Shown here one piece after another: positions 1 through 10,970 of a stretch of DNA of 64,000 bases; the stretch's first letter is position 1; each line of letters opens with the position of its first letter. The notes under the pieces were generated by a model, which made no database searches, had not been told where the DNA came from, and was given only the letters and a program-made list of their open reading frames with translations. The stretch spans positions 186,001 through 250,000 of the forward strand of contig JADLZK010011228.1 of assembly GCA_015847255.1 (NCBI GenBank), written 5' to 3'. Source of the DNA: Hyparrhenia diplandra (taxonomy: Eukaryota > Streptophyta > Magnoliopsida > Poales > Poaceae). Position numbers and translations under genes: made by a program.

Positions 1-727
1 GCGTGCCCTTTGCCACCACTGGTGGGTTGGGCGGCACGTGGACGCGCCCTCGTCGAACGGTGGGGAAATGTCATGACCCGTAATTGAGCCAGCGGAAGGG
101 CTAATTGGGCGACGCGACGGCCGCCGGCCCGAGAGGGGGGCGAGCCGCTAGCAAGGGGGCGGCGCCCCTTGCCGCCGCCGTCTCCTCTCTCCCGCACGAG
201 TCCGACTCTACTCGTCTTCAAGTTAGGATTATCTTAGGAATTTTTGGTGTGTAAAAGGTGATATTCCAATCTATAAGGAAGACCCTTATTAGGAAATAAA
301 TAAATATTGCTTGTAAAAGGTATTCCGATCGTATAAGGAAACCTTATAGAGATTGCTTAGATTACGAGTCCCACTAGTCGGGCTATATAAGCAAGAGGCA
401 TGTCCTCTCCCCTACGCCATCTCAGGAGCTCCAACGGTCGACGAACACGTGTCAATTCCGGACCAATCTAGCCGGAATCTGACACAAAAATTGCCATTAA
501 CTTGGGTGAGCTCCATCCATCATTCACAGTATATCTATATTGCAAATGCAACCCTTGTTTCCTACTGGTTGCTTGTCGTCACGCAAAATCGGTACTATCT
601 CCCTCGTCTGCTGAAGAACAGACATAGCACACCTGGCTCTCCTGCACTGCATACATTGAAATATTTTTTTAGAAGAAATCGAATAGAAATTTTGCAAGGG
701 ACATGTATAATAAATCCTTCATTGTAG
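1..727 (+). mobile_element. probable LTR fragment of a retrotransposon
   Basis: GC-rich sequence passes into an AT-rich stretch and then a core-promoter-like block with TATATAA at about 384-390, followed by a pyrimidine-rich leader. This layout is typical of plant LTRs. No paired LTR, primer-binding site or coding domain is visible inside the window, so the element type (gypsy or copia) cannot be set. The right side is bounded by the Mutator-like element. It could also be an ordinary promoter-like intergenic sequence. Confidence 0.35.
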
Positions 728-736
728 AGTACTATG
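728..736. repeat. 9-bp target-site duplication, left copy
   Basis: AGTACTATG, repeated exactly at 1758-1766 on the other side of the MULE. Confidence 0.85.
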
Positions 737-1757
737 GGATTTTTATGAAATTTAACCTTTTTTTGAAAGAAATTTCAAATCTATCCCTAGTTTGAAAATA
801 TTTCCATGCGGTATCCCTTTTGGTCGCGCCAGTGCGGGTAGCGCGATTTTTACACATGTCGCGCCACCGCATGTGGCGCGACGCGTGCCCCCGCCACCGC
901 ATGTGGCGCGACGTGCCCGCCACGCTGGCTCCCGAGGTTGACCGGTGCTGCCGTGGATGGTGGTGGGGCCCAGCCCGTCGTGCTACATGCAATGGCGCGA
1001 CGGGCCCTGTTACGTCGCGCCACCCAATCTGGCGTCTCTAGGTATCACGAAATTTTTTATTTTTGTATTATTTTTTTGATATTTTTTCTAGAATAAGGAA
1101 CACAAAAGAAGGAGCCACAAGAACTTTCACCTAAAACAGAGGTGGTATGTGGCCTACAGAAATTCTACACGTTCTCTGAAAAGCGTGCAAAAACTTTGAT
1201 AATTTTTTCTTTATTTTCCTGATTTTTTTTGGCAATTTTAGTGCGACCAAACAGGCCAAAGGCGAGTTTGAGTGGGCTCAGAATGGGGTCAACAAGCTCC
1301 TGTAAAAATTTCGGATTTTTTCAACAAACGAGCGGAAACTTGTGCCTGTTTTTATCGAGGATATGTCAAATTGTGTTTTTCGAACACACAATGGCTAAAG
1401 CGGTTTGCGCTGGGCGCCGAGAATTCACGTAAGGTGGTTAGCATGGGTAAGTCGAGAGTCACACAAGAACCTAACCCCAGCTCGTCGCGCCAACAACGTA
1501 GGCGCGACAGGGCCCGTCGCGCCACCGCATGTGGCGCGACGAGCCGGGGCCCCACCACCATCCACGGCAGCACCGGTCAACCCCGAAAAGCCAGCGTGGC
1601 GGGAGGCACGCCGCGCCACATGCGGTGGCGCGACATGTGTAAAAATCGCGTCACCCGCACCGGCGCGACCAAAAAGGGATACCCCATGGAAATATTTTCA
1701 AACCAGGGATAGATTTGAAATTTCTTTTTAAAAAAGGTTAAATTTCATAAAAAATCC
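737..1757. mobile_element. Mutator-like (MULE) non-autonomous element with long TIRs
   Basis: The 9-bp direct repeat AGTACTATG lies immediately outside both ends (728-736 and 1758-1766), the size expected of a Mutator target-site duplication. The ends are inverted repeats: left GGATTTTTATGAAATTTAACC against a right-end complement that differs by one T. The similarity continues for roughly 280-290 bp on each side (about 737-1027 and 1475-1757). Inside the TIRs short palindromes recur, built on gtcgcgccaccgcatgtggc. The 450-bp middle shows no recognisable protein. Reading frames over the TIRs are by-products of the GC-rich inverted repeat. Confidence 0.85.
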
Positions 1758-1766
1758 AGTACTATG
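1758..1766. repeat. 9-bp target-site duplication, right copy
   Basis: Exact copy of 728-736. Confidence 0.85.
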
Positions 1767-2480
1767 AGGGGGGAAAGAGTGCGTAATTGTGGCTCATTGT
1801 TGGCATGGCCACCCGTCAATATATTTGCCAATAACATAGATAGAGACCTTGCAGGCCACCAAGTTGCAAGCTACAAATACATACCATGTGTTGAAAAAGT
1901 ATGCGCTCGTCCAAAAGACCTTAATAATCTGGCTCGTGATCTCTTCTCAATTCTTGGCCGCTCGTCCAGGTGACGAAACCTGTATGCCAAGGAAAAATAC
2001 ATCGATTAGTAGACAATCAAAGCAACTGATATGACATAAGCAAGACGTTAGAAAGGCATGCATGACTGGTGGGTGGGAAGATATGACATATATACATAGC
2101 AGGATAGAAAGATGGATTTAGTTTCCCTGATTGATTGAAGTTCATCAGCTATGATGATGGCTACAGCGATGGTGGGCCTGGGATTATTGATAATTTGAAG
2201 TAGTATCTAGAAATTGATCCCTCCAGGCCTCCTGGGGTACCACCAATACCATGCAATGATGTACGCACATCTATGCAATATCTTTCTTGGGCACCATCAT
2301 GCAATTACAGCCAATGAAATTAAATCTCGCAGATTATTAAGAGGTCACAACGTGTGAATACCAATTGGCTGCTTGTCGCACATGAGAGACACATGAACGT
2401 TAGTCCTTGGTGCCCCTTCGATCCTGCTTCTCTCTCAACACCTGCAAGGCAAACTCCAGCAGGACTAATATATTCACAAG
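1767..2480. other. intergenic stretch without recognised feature
   Basis: AT-rich sequence with no convincing coding frame, repeat end or structural RNA. From about 2480 it runs into the repeat block, since the segment near 2470-2500 recurs near 4004-4035. Confidence 0.4.
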
Positions 2481-5400
2481 ATTTTCCTCGTACCTTCTTG
2501 CGCCCCATCCGCGTTGGGGCATGGGCAGCGAGGAAGGCCACTTTGGTTGGCAATGGCGCGTGCCCATGTTGCCGCTGGTAGGAATTGGAATGCCTGTTGC
2601 CGGGGAGAGGGACGTGAGAAGAAGTTGTGCCCATGCGCCAGATTAATTAGATTAGGTGGATTTGGTCTAGAATACCCGTAAAAACTCAGATTTCCTTGGT
2701 GACTACAATCTAGATTTTCTCTACGTAAGCAAATATATTAAATTACTAACCTGGAAGCAGTCTCGGTGGTTGGACACACAGATTTCCTTGATGACTACAA
2801 TATTTTCTCGTAAGCAATTTTTGTTTTTTATAATAATATATTAGTCTTGGTAGATGGAATTCTCATAACGTGATTTTTTTTCGCCTTTATGTAAGCAATT
2901 TTGTTTTTCATAATAATATATTAATAACTAACGTGGAGGAAGTCTTGGTAGATGGAATTCTCATAACGTGATTTTTTCTCTCCTTTAAAAATAGATAATC
3001 TATTAATAATGGCAGAAGTGGGTAATTTTCTTGCTAGTAAAATAGATCCAATGGTCTTCTCATGACGTGATTTTTTTTCTCCTTTAGGTAAGCAATTTTG
3101 TTTTTTATAATAATATATTAATAACTAACGTGGTGGAAGTCTTGGTAGATGGAATTCTCATAACGTGATTTTTTTTTCTCTTTTTAAAAATACGGTTGCC
3201 GCGGGAGAGGGACGTGAGAAGAAGCTGTGCCCATGCGCCAGATTAATTAGATTAGATGGATTCGGTCTAGAATACCCGTAAAACACTCAGATTTCCTTGG
3301 TGACTACAATCTAGATTTTTTCTACGTAAACAAATATATTAAATTACTAACATGGAAGCAGTCTCGGTGGTTGGACACACAAATTTCCTTGATGACTACA
3401 ATATTTTCTCGTAAGCAATTTTGTTTTTTCATAATAATATATTAATAACTAACGTGGAGGAAGTCTTGGTAGATGGAATTCTCATAACGTGATTTTTTTT
3501 TTTTCACCTTTATGTAAGCAATTTTGTTTTTTTTATAATAATATATTAATAACTAACGTGGAGGAAGTCTTGGTAGATAGAATTCTCATAACGTGATTTT
3601 TTTTTCTCCTTTAAAAGTAGATAATCTATTAATAATGGCAGAAGTGGGTAATTTTCTTGCTAGTAAAATAGATCCAATGGTCTTCTCATGACGTGATTTT
3701 TTTTTTTCTCCTTTAGGTAAGCAATTTTGTTTTTTATAATAATATATTAATAATATCTAACATGGAGGAAGTCTTGGTAGATAGAATTCTCATAACGTGA
3801 TTTTTTTTCTTTTTAAAAAAATAGATAATCTATTAATAATGGCAGGAGTGGGTAATTTTCTTGCTAGATCCAATGGTAATCGTGGTTGTAGACTTCTGAT
3901 CTGATGGTTGGATCTTTCTAATTAATGTGAAATTTCTAGCATTTATCTTTATTCTTAGCGCATCTCGGTGAGAATTAACGTGGAGCCCGTTGGATCCTCC
4001 AATTATATTCACAAGATTTTCCTCGTACCGTCTTGCGAGGGAGGAAGTCGACTTGGTAGATGGAATTCTCATAACGTGATTTTTTTTCTTTTAAAAAAAT
4101 ACGGTTGCCGGGGAGAGGGACGTGAGAAGAAGCTGTGCCCAGGCGCCAGATTAATTAGATTAGATGGATTCAGTCTAGAATACCCGTAAAACACTCAGAT
4201 TTCCTTGGTGACTACAATCTAGATTTTCTCTACGTAAGCAAATATATTAAAGTACTAACGTGGAAGCAGTCTCGGGGTTGGACACACAGATTTCCTTGAT
4301 GACTACAATATTTTCTCGTAAGCAATTTTGTTTTTTCATAATAATATATTAATAACTAACGTGGAGGAAGTCTTGGTAGATGGAATTCTCATAGTGATTT
4401 TTTTTGCCTTTATGTAAGCAATTTTGTTTTTTATAATAATATATTAATAACTACTGTGGAGGAAGTCTTGCTAGATGGAATTCTCATAACGTGATTTTTT
4501 TTTTCTCCTTTAAAAATAGATAATCTATTAATAATGGCGAAGTGGGTAATTTTTTCTTGCTAGTAAAATAGATCCAATGGTCTTCTCATGACGTGATTTT
4601 TTTTTTTTTTTTTTCTCCTTTAGGTAAACAATTCTGTTTTTTATAATAACTAGCAAATATGCCCGTGTGTTGCAACGAGAGATTTTTTTAATAAAATTTG
4701 AAATCTAGAATTTATTTTATGGAAACCATACCATCTATAATAATATAACACACTGAGCTAGTTTTTGTATTATTCATATGTTTATATAGTCAAATATCAA
4801 GGTCTGTGAATTTATTTGATCACCCATAAAAATCCATAATACCATTACCTACTTTTTTTCATATTCATTTATTTAATTTATTTTCTTCCCTCAATCTTTT
4901 TTTTTATATCAAGCTCCGCATTTTTTTCTCTCCTAGCTGCTCGGATTTGGACGGTCTTAGGTGACCGTATTCTCTCCCACGCGCCGGTGCTTCGGCCGCC
5001 GCCCATCTACTCTCTCGCACCGAGCTCCGCCCCCTCTCTTCTCCAGCGCCGGTCTTGCGCCTCATCCTGCCCAAAGAATAGCTGGCCCAAGCCCCTTTCC
5101 TCCTTCCCTGCGCATGGGCAGCTGGCGGGAGGATCTGGGCGTAGAGAGTGCGCAGGCCAGATGCGACGACCTCATTGCTGCACGCCAGGCTACACCGCGT
5201 GCGTGTCGCAGCCGCCCCTTCTCAGCTCTGAGGCTATGTCGTGAGAAACAGGTGAAGTCCGTTCGGGTCTCGTTAGGAAATACAGGCAAACAGACAGAGG
5301 GCATGAGGCGGATGGAATTATCTTGGCGAATAGAAATCTGAGGGCGGATTGACAAAAATTTTTCTTTTTATTATTAGGTATAGATATATTAATAACTAAC

Positions 5401-5650
5401 GTGGCGGAAGTTGATGGAATTCTCATAACGTGATTTTTTTCTATTTTAAAAAATAGATAATCTATTAATAATGGCAGGAGTGGGAAATTTTCTTGCAAGA
5501 TCCAATGGTAATCGTGGTTGTAGACTTCTGATTTGATGGCTGCATCTTTCTAATTAATGTGAGAATTTCTAGCATTTATCTTTAATCTTAGCGCATCTGA
5601 TGAGAATTAACGTGGAGCCTCCAATTAGTAATAGTAAGATAGAAAAGTAA
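2480..5650. repeat. complex nested tandem-repeat block
   Basis: A large unit begins with a gttgccg(g/c)ggagagggacg block at about 2595, 3195 and 4104, followed each time by the same order of sub-blocks. Within each unit a shorter module of about 100 bp recurs: gtaagcaattttg, then ataataatatattaataac, then a ggaagtcttggtagatggaa block, then a T-run. Units differ by substitutions, T-run length and internal deletions. The last partial unit (5385-5650) is separated from the others by a Helitron insertion. No protein is encoded. A diverged relative of the unit's terminal part occurs at about 62270-62510. Confidence 0.85.
4650..5384 (-). mobile_element. non-autonomous Helitron inserted in the repeat block
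   Basis: Read on the minus strand, the element starts TCTATACCTAATAATAA at 5384 and ends in CTAG at 4650, preceded by a GC-rich terminal stretch with the characteristic tgcccgtgtgttgcaacg motif. It sits between an A (4649) and a T (5385), as Helitrons do, with no target duplication. Joining 4649 to 5385 restores ttataataatatattaataa, which is present intact in sister repeat units, so the empty site is visible in the same window. The terminal hairpin is partly decayed. The GC-rich centre (about 4950-5340) may be captured sequence but matches nothing I recognise. Confidence 0.88.
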
Positions 5651-6065
5651 TTTTTTTTTTTTACACTTTATACGAGTATAGACATGGATGCCCAACACAT
5701 ACACACAATCGCCCTATGAGCACCTTCCAAAGACTATGCCGGAACATCACACCCCACAGGTGCCTCACTATCAATAGGAACGCCACCTACCGGGGAGAGC
5801 TCAATGCCATTAAATCATTGAACAAATCCTGAGCAATACGACCAACTAAGTCGAGGACTTGAAGCTAGCTGGACATTTTTACCGTAAAGAACCTAACAAA
5901 CCTAGCTAGGCTCAGTTGACCATAGAAAAGTATTTTTAACAGACTTTTCAATTCATCAGTAGACAAGTAGAAAAGAGTTGGCAGAGCGTTATTATCACTA
6001 GCATAAAAAATTAGCACAGCTTTTACAACAAATATAGGGTATACATGGGATAGATGTGAATTATC
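5651..6065 (-). mobile_element. non-LTR retroposon-like sequence, minus orientation
   Basis: It starts with a T-run (5651-5662), i.e. a poly(A) tail on the minus strand. The following 400 bp resembles 23780-24410 in order and sequence: the aacctaacaaac block, the taacagac(t)tttcaat block and the atacatgggatagatgtga block. Two similar copies, each headed by a T-run, point to a SINE or a 5'-truncated LINE. No clean target duplication was found. Confidence 0.5.
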
Positions 6066-6219
6066 ATTCTGAGATTACAAACTCAAATTGACTATCAAGC
6101 GTTATTATCTGCCGGAATGCACATGAATGTTACAAACTCAACGACAAGAAACATGAACACGACGATCGAGCGTTATTATCTGCCGGCAAAATCACCAGTC
6201 ACGTACTACTATAGATAGA

Positions 6220-7861
6220 TCAGCCACTGATGGTCCGGCCGCCGTCGACGCAGATGACTTGCCCGGTGACGTAGGACGCCGCCGGCATGCACATGAAGGT
6301 CACCACGGATGCCAACTCTGTTGGCTCACCAACCCGCCGCATCGGGATCCGTGACACCTCCTGATCCACGCCCTCGGATGGTGGCTATTATAAGAGTACA
6401 TGTCAAGTAATTTGAACGAAGGAGAAATGATCGATAGCCATTATACACTGTACGTCTCTACTATATATAAGAAGAAGAGTGTAACTACCAGTTTCACCAA
6501 GTCGGTGTTGATCAGTCCAGGAGCTACGCAGTTGACACGAATCTTATCGCTGACCCACTCAGCGGCTAGACTCCTTGTTAGTTGGTTCATGCCGGCTGCA
6601 ACATGCGGACAAAGAAAAGCAATTCACGACAAGGAGAACAATTAAATTTGTTACATATATGTGCACTTATGGCGTGTGTGATTCTCAAATTCTCAAATAC
6701 TTTCAACTTTTAAGTTGTTGTGATGTGTCGTACGACATGTAGTTTAACAAGCAAAATGGAATGTTTAATTCAAAATTCGAATAGAATAATCTCCACTTGT
6801 CGTGTGTCGGCAACGGAAAGTAGCTGGAAAATATTTTCCATCATCCACTACTATAGATTTGATCTTCAGTACTGACACATCACTGCCGGTTTTTGACTAA
6901 AACCGTCAATGATATGACGAACCGAAATCAGCACACATGAACAAACAACCTTAATCATTCTTTTTCATAAAAATATGTCTTCTAATGCAATACTTGTTTA
7001 CTTTCAAACTTTGGAAGTTAATTATGGTTAGAATTGTATATTTTGAATTCGGACCATCTGAAAATTCTGGTGAATTTGGAAAATTGTAGTCTATGTTTTA
7101 CCTTTGGCGCTGCCATAGAGGGTGAGGCCCGAGTAGGCCAGGGAAAAATTGTAGTCTATGGTTTACCTTTGGCGCTGCCATAGAGGGTGACGCCCGGGTA
7201 GGCCAGGAAACTTCCGAGGGAGGAGACATTGACGACACTTCCTCCTCCAGCAATGGAGGAGTTGAGGAGGAGAGGGTGCGCGAGCTGGCAAAGGTGGAAG
7301 CATGACTCTAAGTTGGTCGAGATGCAACGCGAGAAGTCCTCCACCGTGCATTGTGCCACTGGTTTTCATGAACGGCTGCGCCGCGTTGTTCACCTGCGAA
7401 CGTACGTGCAAATGAAAGCATTTATCACTACTAATAAGAAACGAATTTTAAAAACAATATGTTTGAGAATGAGTAGTATTATTGATATATAGTTGGATTC
7501 AGATTAGATGGGTGATGTTTGTCGCATGAAAGAAACTCTTTCACAACAGCATGTTAATTACCAGAATGTCGAGCTTGCCGTCGAAGGTGGCCTTGACAGT
7601 TTCCATGAGCCTCTCCCGGTCGGCGTGCACGGCAAGGTCACAGGTGGAAACGGTGACGTGCAGCCCCTTTTCGGACCAGCGCCGGCGGCACGCCTCCAGT
7701 TCAGCCGCGTTGCGCGAGCACGTATGCACACGCACGCCGAACGTAGCCAGCTCCTCCACGATCGCGTGCCCGATCCCCTTGCTCCCGCCGGTGACCAGCG
7801 CCGTCGTGCCCGCTAGGCTCCACCGCTCGCCACCGCTGTGAGTCCCGCCGGCGGCCGACAT
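6220..7861 (-). pseudogene. tropinone reductase-like SDR, copy A (frameshifted)
   Basis: A classical short-chain dehydrogenase/reductase of the plant tropinone-reductase-like group, expected to be a cytosolic NADP(H)-dependent oxidoreductase of unknown substrate. Four exons read on the minus strand: 7861-7562, 7393-7167, 6595-6489 and 6384-6220, all with GT/AG borders. Exon 1 has the Rossmann motif TGGSKGIG, exon 2 the YGSAK active-site segment, exon 4 the family end VTGQVICVDGG. Exon 2 is 227 bp here and 226 bp in copies B and C. The extra base lies in the T-run 7363-7366 (AAAA in sense, AAA in the paralogues) and shifts the frame before the active-site Tyr. The NNAG structural motif reads NNAA. 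Start ATG at 7861 matches copy C. A one-base sequencing or assembly error is the main alternative to a true pseudogene. Confidence 0.85.
7079..7207 (-). repeat. 65-bp tandem duplication at the exon 2/intron 2 border of TRL copy A
   Basis: The sequence attgtagtctatg(g)tttacctttggcgctgccatag and what follows occurs twice, at about 7083 and 7149. The duplicated unit holds the end of exon 2 and its 5' splice donor, so copy A carries a second donor-like site inside intron 2. Copies B and C have a single unit. Confidence 0.85.
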
Positions 7862-7956
7862 GCTTGGTCCTCCGTACTACTTCTCACCCACCTCCTCGTA
7901 CGTGTACCCAAAGTATGCTTAGCTCTAGGTGTTTCAGTAATCCGGTGCTTTTCCAC

Positions 7957-7963
7957 ATATATA
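7957..7963 (-). promoter_or_regulatory. candidate TATA box of TRL copy A
   Basis: TATATAT on the minus strand about 95 bp upstream of the ATG at 7861. The surrounding block (TATA, then cacgtcg, then ggaaagatttggc) is conserved upstream of copy C at about 46150-46186, which supports a shared core promoter. Confidence 0.45.
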
Positions 7964-7999
7964 CACGTCGCTGGAAAGATTTGGCGCCGATGCTGGTCG

Positions 8000-8278
8000 C
8001 TACACGTCGTCGAATTGAAGTTGGCCACCAGAACAGCGTGCTTTTCCCGCTGTTGTTTGCAGTAATTCATTTGGTCTCGATAATTTCCTGGACGCAGACA
8101 AATTATATATCGTGTGTGTTGAAATTGAAAGGCTTCTAGAAGCGGTGCTGTCGGCGGGTAGACATAAATAGTTTGAAACTATCAACAAACTTTAATATGC
8201 CCGATAATCAGTGAAAGCTTCAATAAATCTATATCCTCAATTTTCCATCGTACAGGTTCCTTACTTATTACTTACTAA
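8000..8278 (-). repeat. upstream module shared with TRL copy C
   Basis: The block tttggtctcgataatttcc plus flanks (about 8060-8100) recurs at 46277-46320, 48105-48140 and 48188-48222. The block acataaatagtttgaaa recurs at 8161, 47901 and 48478. This marks duplication of the TRL genes together with their upstream DNA. No coding potential. Confidence 0.75.
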
Positions 8279-8572
8279 TTAGAAATTTAAGACCCCGTAT
8301 GTTGCTACGGGTGCACAGGTGATTTTTTTCTATCATGGATATATTAAATCAACTGGTTATATGAATGCAGGTCATGTCAAATAAAGTTTCATTATTAGTT
8401 TTGTTAAGGCGTTGACTCTTAGTGTGTCGCTAAAATTAGACACCACATGTTAGGATGACAATATATATAGAAAAATAAGAAATATTAACTACATAAGCCA
8501 TTGAAGTGAGTTCAAGAAAATCAAATAATAGAAGATAATGTTTCTAAAAAGAAGAATAGAAGATAATACGTA

Positions 8573-8830
8573 CTCGCTCAGCCTCAAAATAATTATACAT
8601 CTCGTTTCTTGAGAAGTTAAACTCTTTTTAATTTTGACAAAGTATATAGAAAATAATATCAATGCTTAGATCTCCAAATAGATTGATTAAGAAAGTATGC
8701 TCTAATGTCAATCTAATGATACTTATCACATATCGTAAACATGAGTAAATTTTTATATACACTTGGTCAAAGTTAGAAATGTTTAACTTCTCGAGAAATG
8801 AGACGTGCAATTATTTTGAGACGGAGGGAG
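8573..8830. mobile_element. Stowaway MITE
   Basis: TA target duplications at 8571-8572 and 8831-8832 flank inverted ends. The right-end complement reads CTCCCTCCGTCTCAAAATAA and the left end is CTCGCTCAGCCTCAAAATAA, the Stowaway (Tc1/mariner) consensus with a few changes. Length 258 bp, AT-rich, non-coding. Confidence 0.9.
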
Positions 8831-8884
8831 TACTCCTACTACGTGGCACCACCACCTACTCCACACTTTCTACAGCGTATCCAC

Positions 8885-9180
8885 ACGAAACATGAACTAT
8901 AAGCTGTATAAGCCGAACTTGAACAATAAGCTGTACGTGTAGTGTCTAATCAGGAACTTGAACTGTAACCTGTACGTTAAGTGTCTAATCAAGAACTTTA
9001 ACTATAAGTTGTTCGTGTATGTATCCAATCAGGGCTCTCCTAGTATGATGGCTCGTGTACGCATTCAAGGCTGGATGTATGATTTGAACTTGAACTATAA
9101 GTTATGTGTGTCCAATCAGGATTGTACTATAAGTTGTATGTGTCCAATTAGGCCCGTGTATGCAACCAAGGCTGAACGCT
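8885..9180. repeat. degenerate minisatellite
   Basis: Imperfect units of about 35-60 bp built on aacttgaactataagctgta followed by gtgtccaatcagg repeat six or so times with substitutions and length changes. Lies inside the Helitron at 8279-9241. Confidence 0.7.
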
Positions 9181-9241
9181 TCTAGAAGGGTGAACCAAAG
9201 TTGGGCACTAGAAATTTTCTTGTTTTATTAGTAGGTATAGA

Positions 9242-9486
9242 TATAGATATAGATATATGTCGAGACACGGGCATCCTTGGGCCTGTGCGTGCTGTGCGAC
9301 TAAAAGGGCGTTTAAAACTATGGGTCTCAAGATTTACTAATTATGCTAGGTATATTTATAATTTTGGGCTTTGTTTCATTTACAAAATTACTCAAGCCTA
9401 TATTCCAAGCCCAAAACGTGGCCTGCTAGAGCAAGTCCAACTCCCAGTCCCACAAGGAACGATCGTGACTTTTTAGAGGCCGCCGG
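9242..9486. other. short flank of composite GC-rich region
   Basis: Begins with an (ATAGAT)n-like run at 9240-9258 and continues as AT-rich sequence without a recognisable gene. Confidence 0.3.
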
Positions 9487-9859
9487 CGATTGGTATTGGG
9501 GAGCGCTGGCGCCGGACGTCCCGATGGAAAAAAATCCATCGGACGCCCTGTGCGCAGGCCCGGCCCACCTCGTCCTCTGCCTCTCTTCCAATTTCCACAC
9601 CCCGTGCTCGCCAACCTCTACTCCCCCCGCGGTCGCCACCTGCAGTCCCCCGCGCTCTAGCTCTGCCTCCGCTTCCCCTTCCATCTGTGTGCACCCCAAC
9701 CCTCGTCGGGCAAGCTCCCTTGCGGCTCCGCCTCCGCCTTCGCCTCCAGCTCTTCCATCTCCACGTCCCTAGCACGGGGTTGGGGAATTCAGGTGGGGAC
9801 GCCACACCAGGATTGGAGGAAAAAAGGGCGAGGCAAGTACACATGAAAATCGATTCTTT

Positions 9860-10320
9860 GGAACATCTCGTAACGCCTATTACAACATCTAGGGAACCAT
9901 GTTGCAACATCTAGAATCGACAGTTGCACGCATAAGGGGACATGTTGCAACATCTCAAATAGACAGTTACAAACATCGGGAAAAACATGTTGTAATGTTG
10001 CTTGTTTCAAACATTCAAACAACACATGTTGCAACATCTCAAAATGACAGCTGCAACATCTCAAAATAGACAGTTGCAACATCGGGAAAAACATGTTGCA
10101 ACGTTGCTTGTTTCAAACATTCAAACAACACATGTTGCAACATCTCAAAATGATAGCTGCAACATCTCAAAATAGATAGTTGCAACATCGGAGAAAACAT
10201 GTTGCAACATTGCTTGTTTCAAACATTCAAAGAACACGTGTTGCAACATCTCAAAAAGGCAGTTGCAATATCCAGAAATACGTGTTGCAACATCCAGAAA
10301 TAAAACTGTTGCAACGCCAC
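9860..10320. repeat. tandem repeat rich in TGCAACATC
   Basis: Units of about 110-120 bp, each made of gttgcaacatctcaaaat, a (g/c)acagctgcaacatc part and a tgcttgtttcaaacattcaa part, follow one another about four times from about 9890 to 10250, ending with shorter partial units. No spacers of unique sequence, no protein. Confidence 0.85.
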
Positions 10321-10539
10321 AAAATTCACTGTAGCGGCGAGACAAAGGGGAAGAGGAGAGGCACATGGGTCGGGCGCACGTCAGGGTTGAAGATGAAGCC
10401 GCCTCCATGGATGGGATGGGATGGGATGGGATGAAAGGTCGCCATCACCGCTGGATCTGCGTCGAGCTCCATGGATCCACCACGGACAATCCAGTGCTCC
10501 GTGGATCCACCATGGGGCGTGTAGAGGCACCACCAAAGA

Positions 10540-10970
10540 TCGTCGAGGTTGGGCGGCACGTTGGGCTCGAGCTCCGCCGAGTGGAGGCTGGGCGCCGCGA
10601 CCTGGCGGCCTTGTTCCCGGACCCGCACCTCCACGCTGGCGCCGACGAGGTGAACACGACGTCTTTGGGAGGACGACCCGTGGTGCGGGCCTTCCCGGCG
10701 GACGACGGCTCCCACGACCGCTTCTGGAGCTGTTCGTGAACGCGACGCGTCCGTTCGGGGTGCACGAGCTAAAACCGCACGCCGGTGTAGAGGACGCCCC
10801 TCCGGGGCCCAAGGTGTCGGTAGGGGCAGATGCGGTGCTGCCACGCGACACCACCGTCTGCAGACGATGGAACAACGGGCGCCGAGAACACCAAGCGCGC
10901 CGTGGCCGCGGGTACGCGCCATCGTCTCCTCCGCGCATGGTGGATGCCGGTGAGGCGAGCAAATGGTGCG
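10540..10970 (+). pseudogene. captured beta-N-acetylhexosaminidase (GH20) fragment
   Basis: Translated fragments match the catalytic region of plant beta-hexosaminidases. LFPDPHLHAGADEVNTT (about 10609-10660) holds the GH20 acid/base Asp-Glu pair in its usual context. After a frame change come LLELFVNATRPF (about 10726-10760) and GPKVSVGADAVLPRDTT (about 10807-10856), and in a third frame ENTKRAVAAG (about 10886-10915). The order agrees with the family. At least two frame changes, loss of the rest of the roughly 500-residue enzyme and the neighbouring repeats mark a dead captured fragment. The family match is from memory of conserved GH20 motifs, not a search. Confidence 0.7.

Larger units (their letters stand above)
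8279..9241 (-). mobile_element. Helitron upstream of TRL copy A, carrying a MITE
   Basis: On the minus strand the right edge starts TCTATACCTACTAATAAAAC at 9241, very like the start of the Helitron at 5384. The left edge has a 6-bp-stem hairpin CCCGTA-GCAACA-TACGGG followed about 15 nt later by CTAA. The flanks are A (8278) and T (9242). A related 3' end sits at the equivalent upstream position of TRL copy C (48549), so insertion may predate the gene duplication. The interior holds a Stowaway MITE (8573-8830) and a minisatellite-like stretch. No Rep/helicase coding remains. Confidence 0.7.

Noticed and set aside
732..1731. Several overlapping open frames on both strands
   Set aside because: They fall in the long GC-rich inverted repeats of the MULE, mirror each other on the two sides and carry no domain.
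9860..10320. Regular repeats that could suggest a CRISPR-like array
   Set aside because: Units are contiguous without unique spacers, and the surroundings are plant nuclear DNA; an ordinary tandem repeat.
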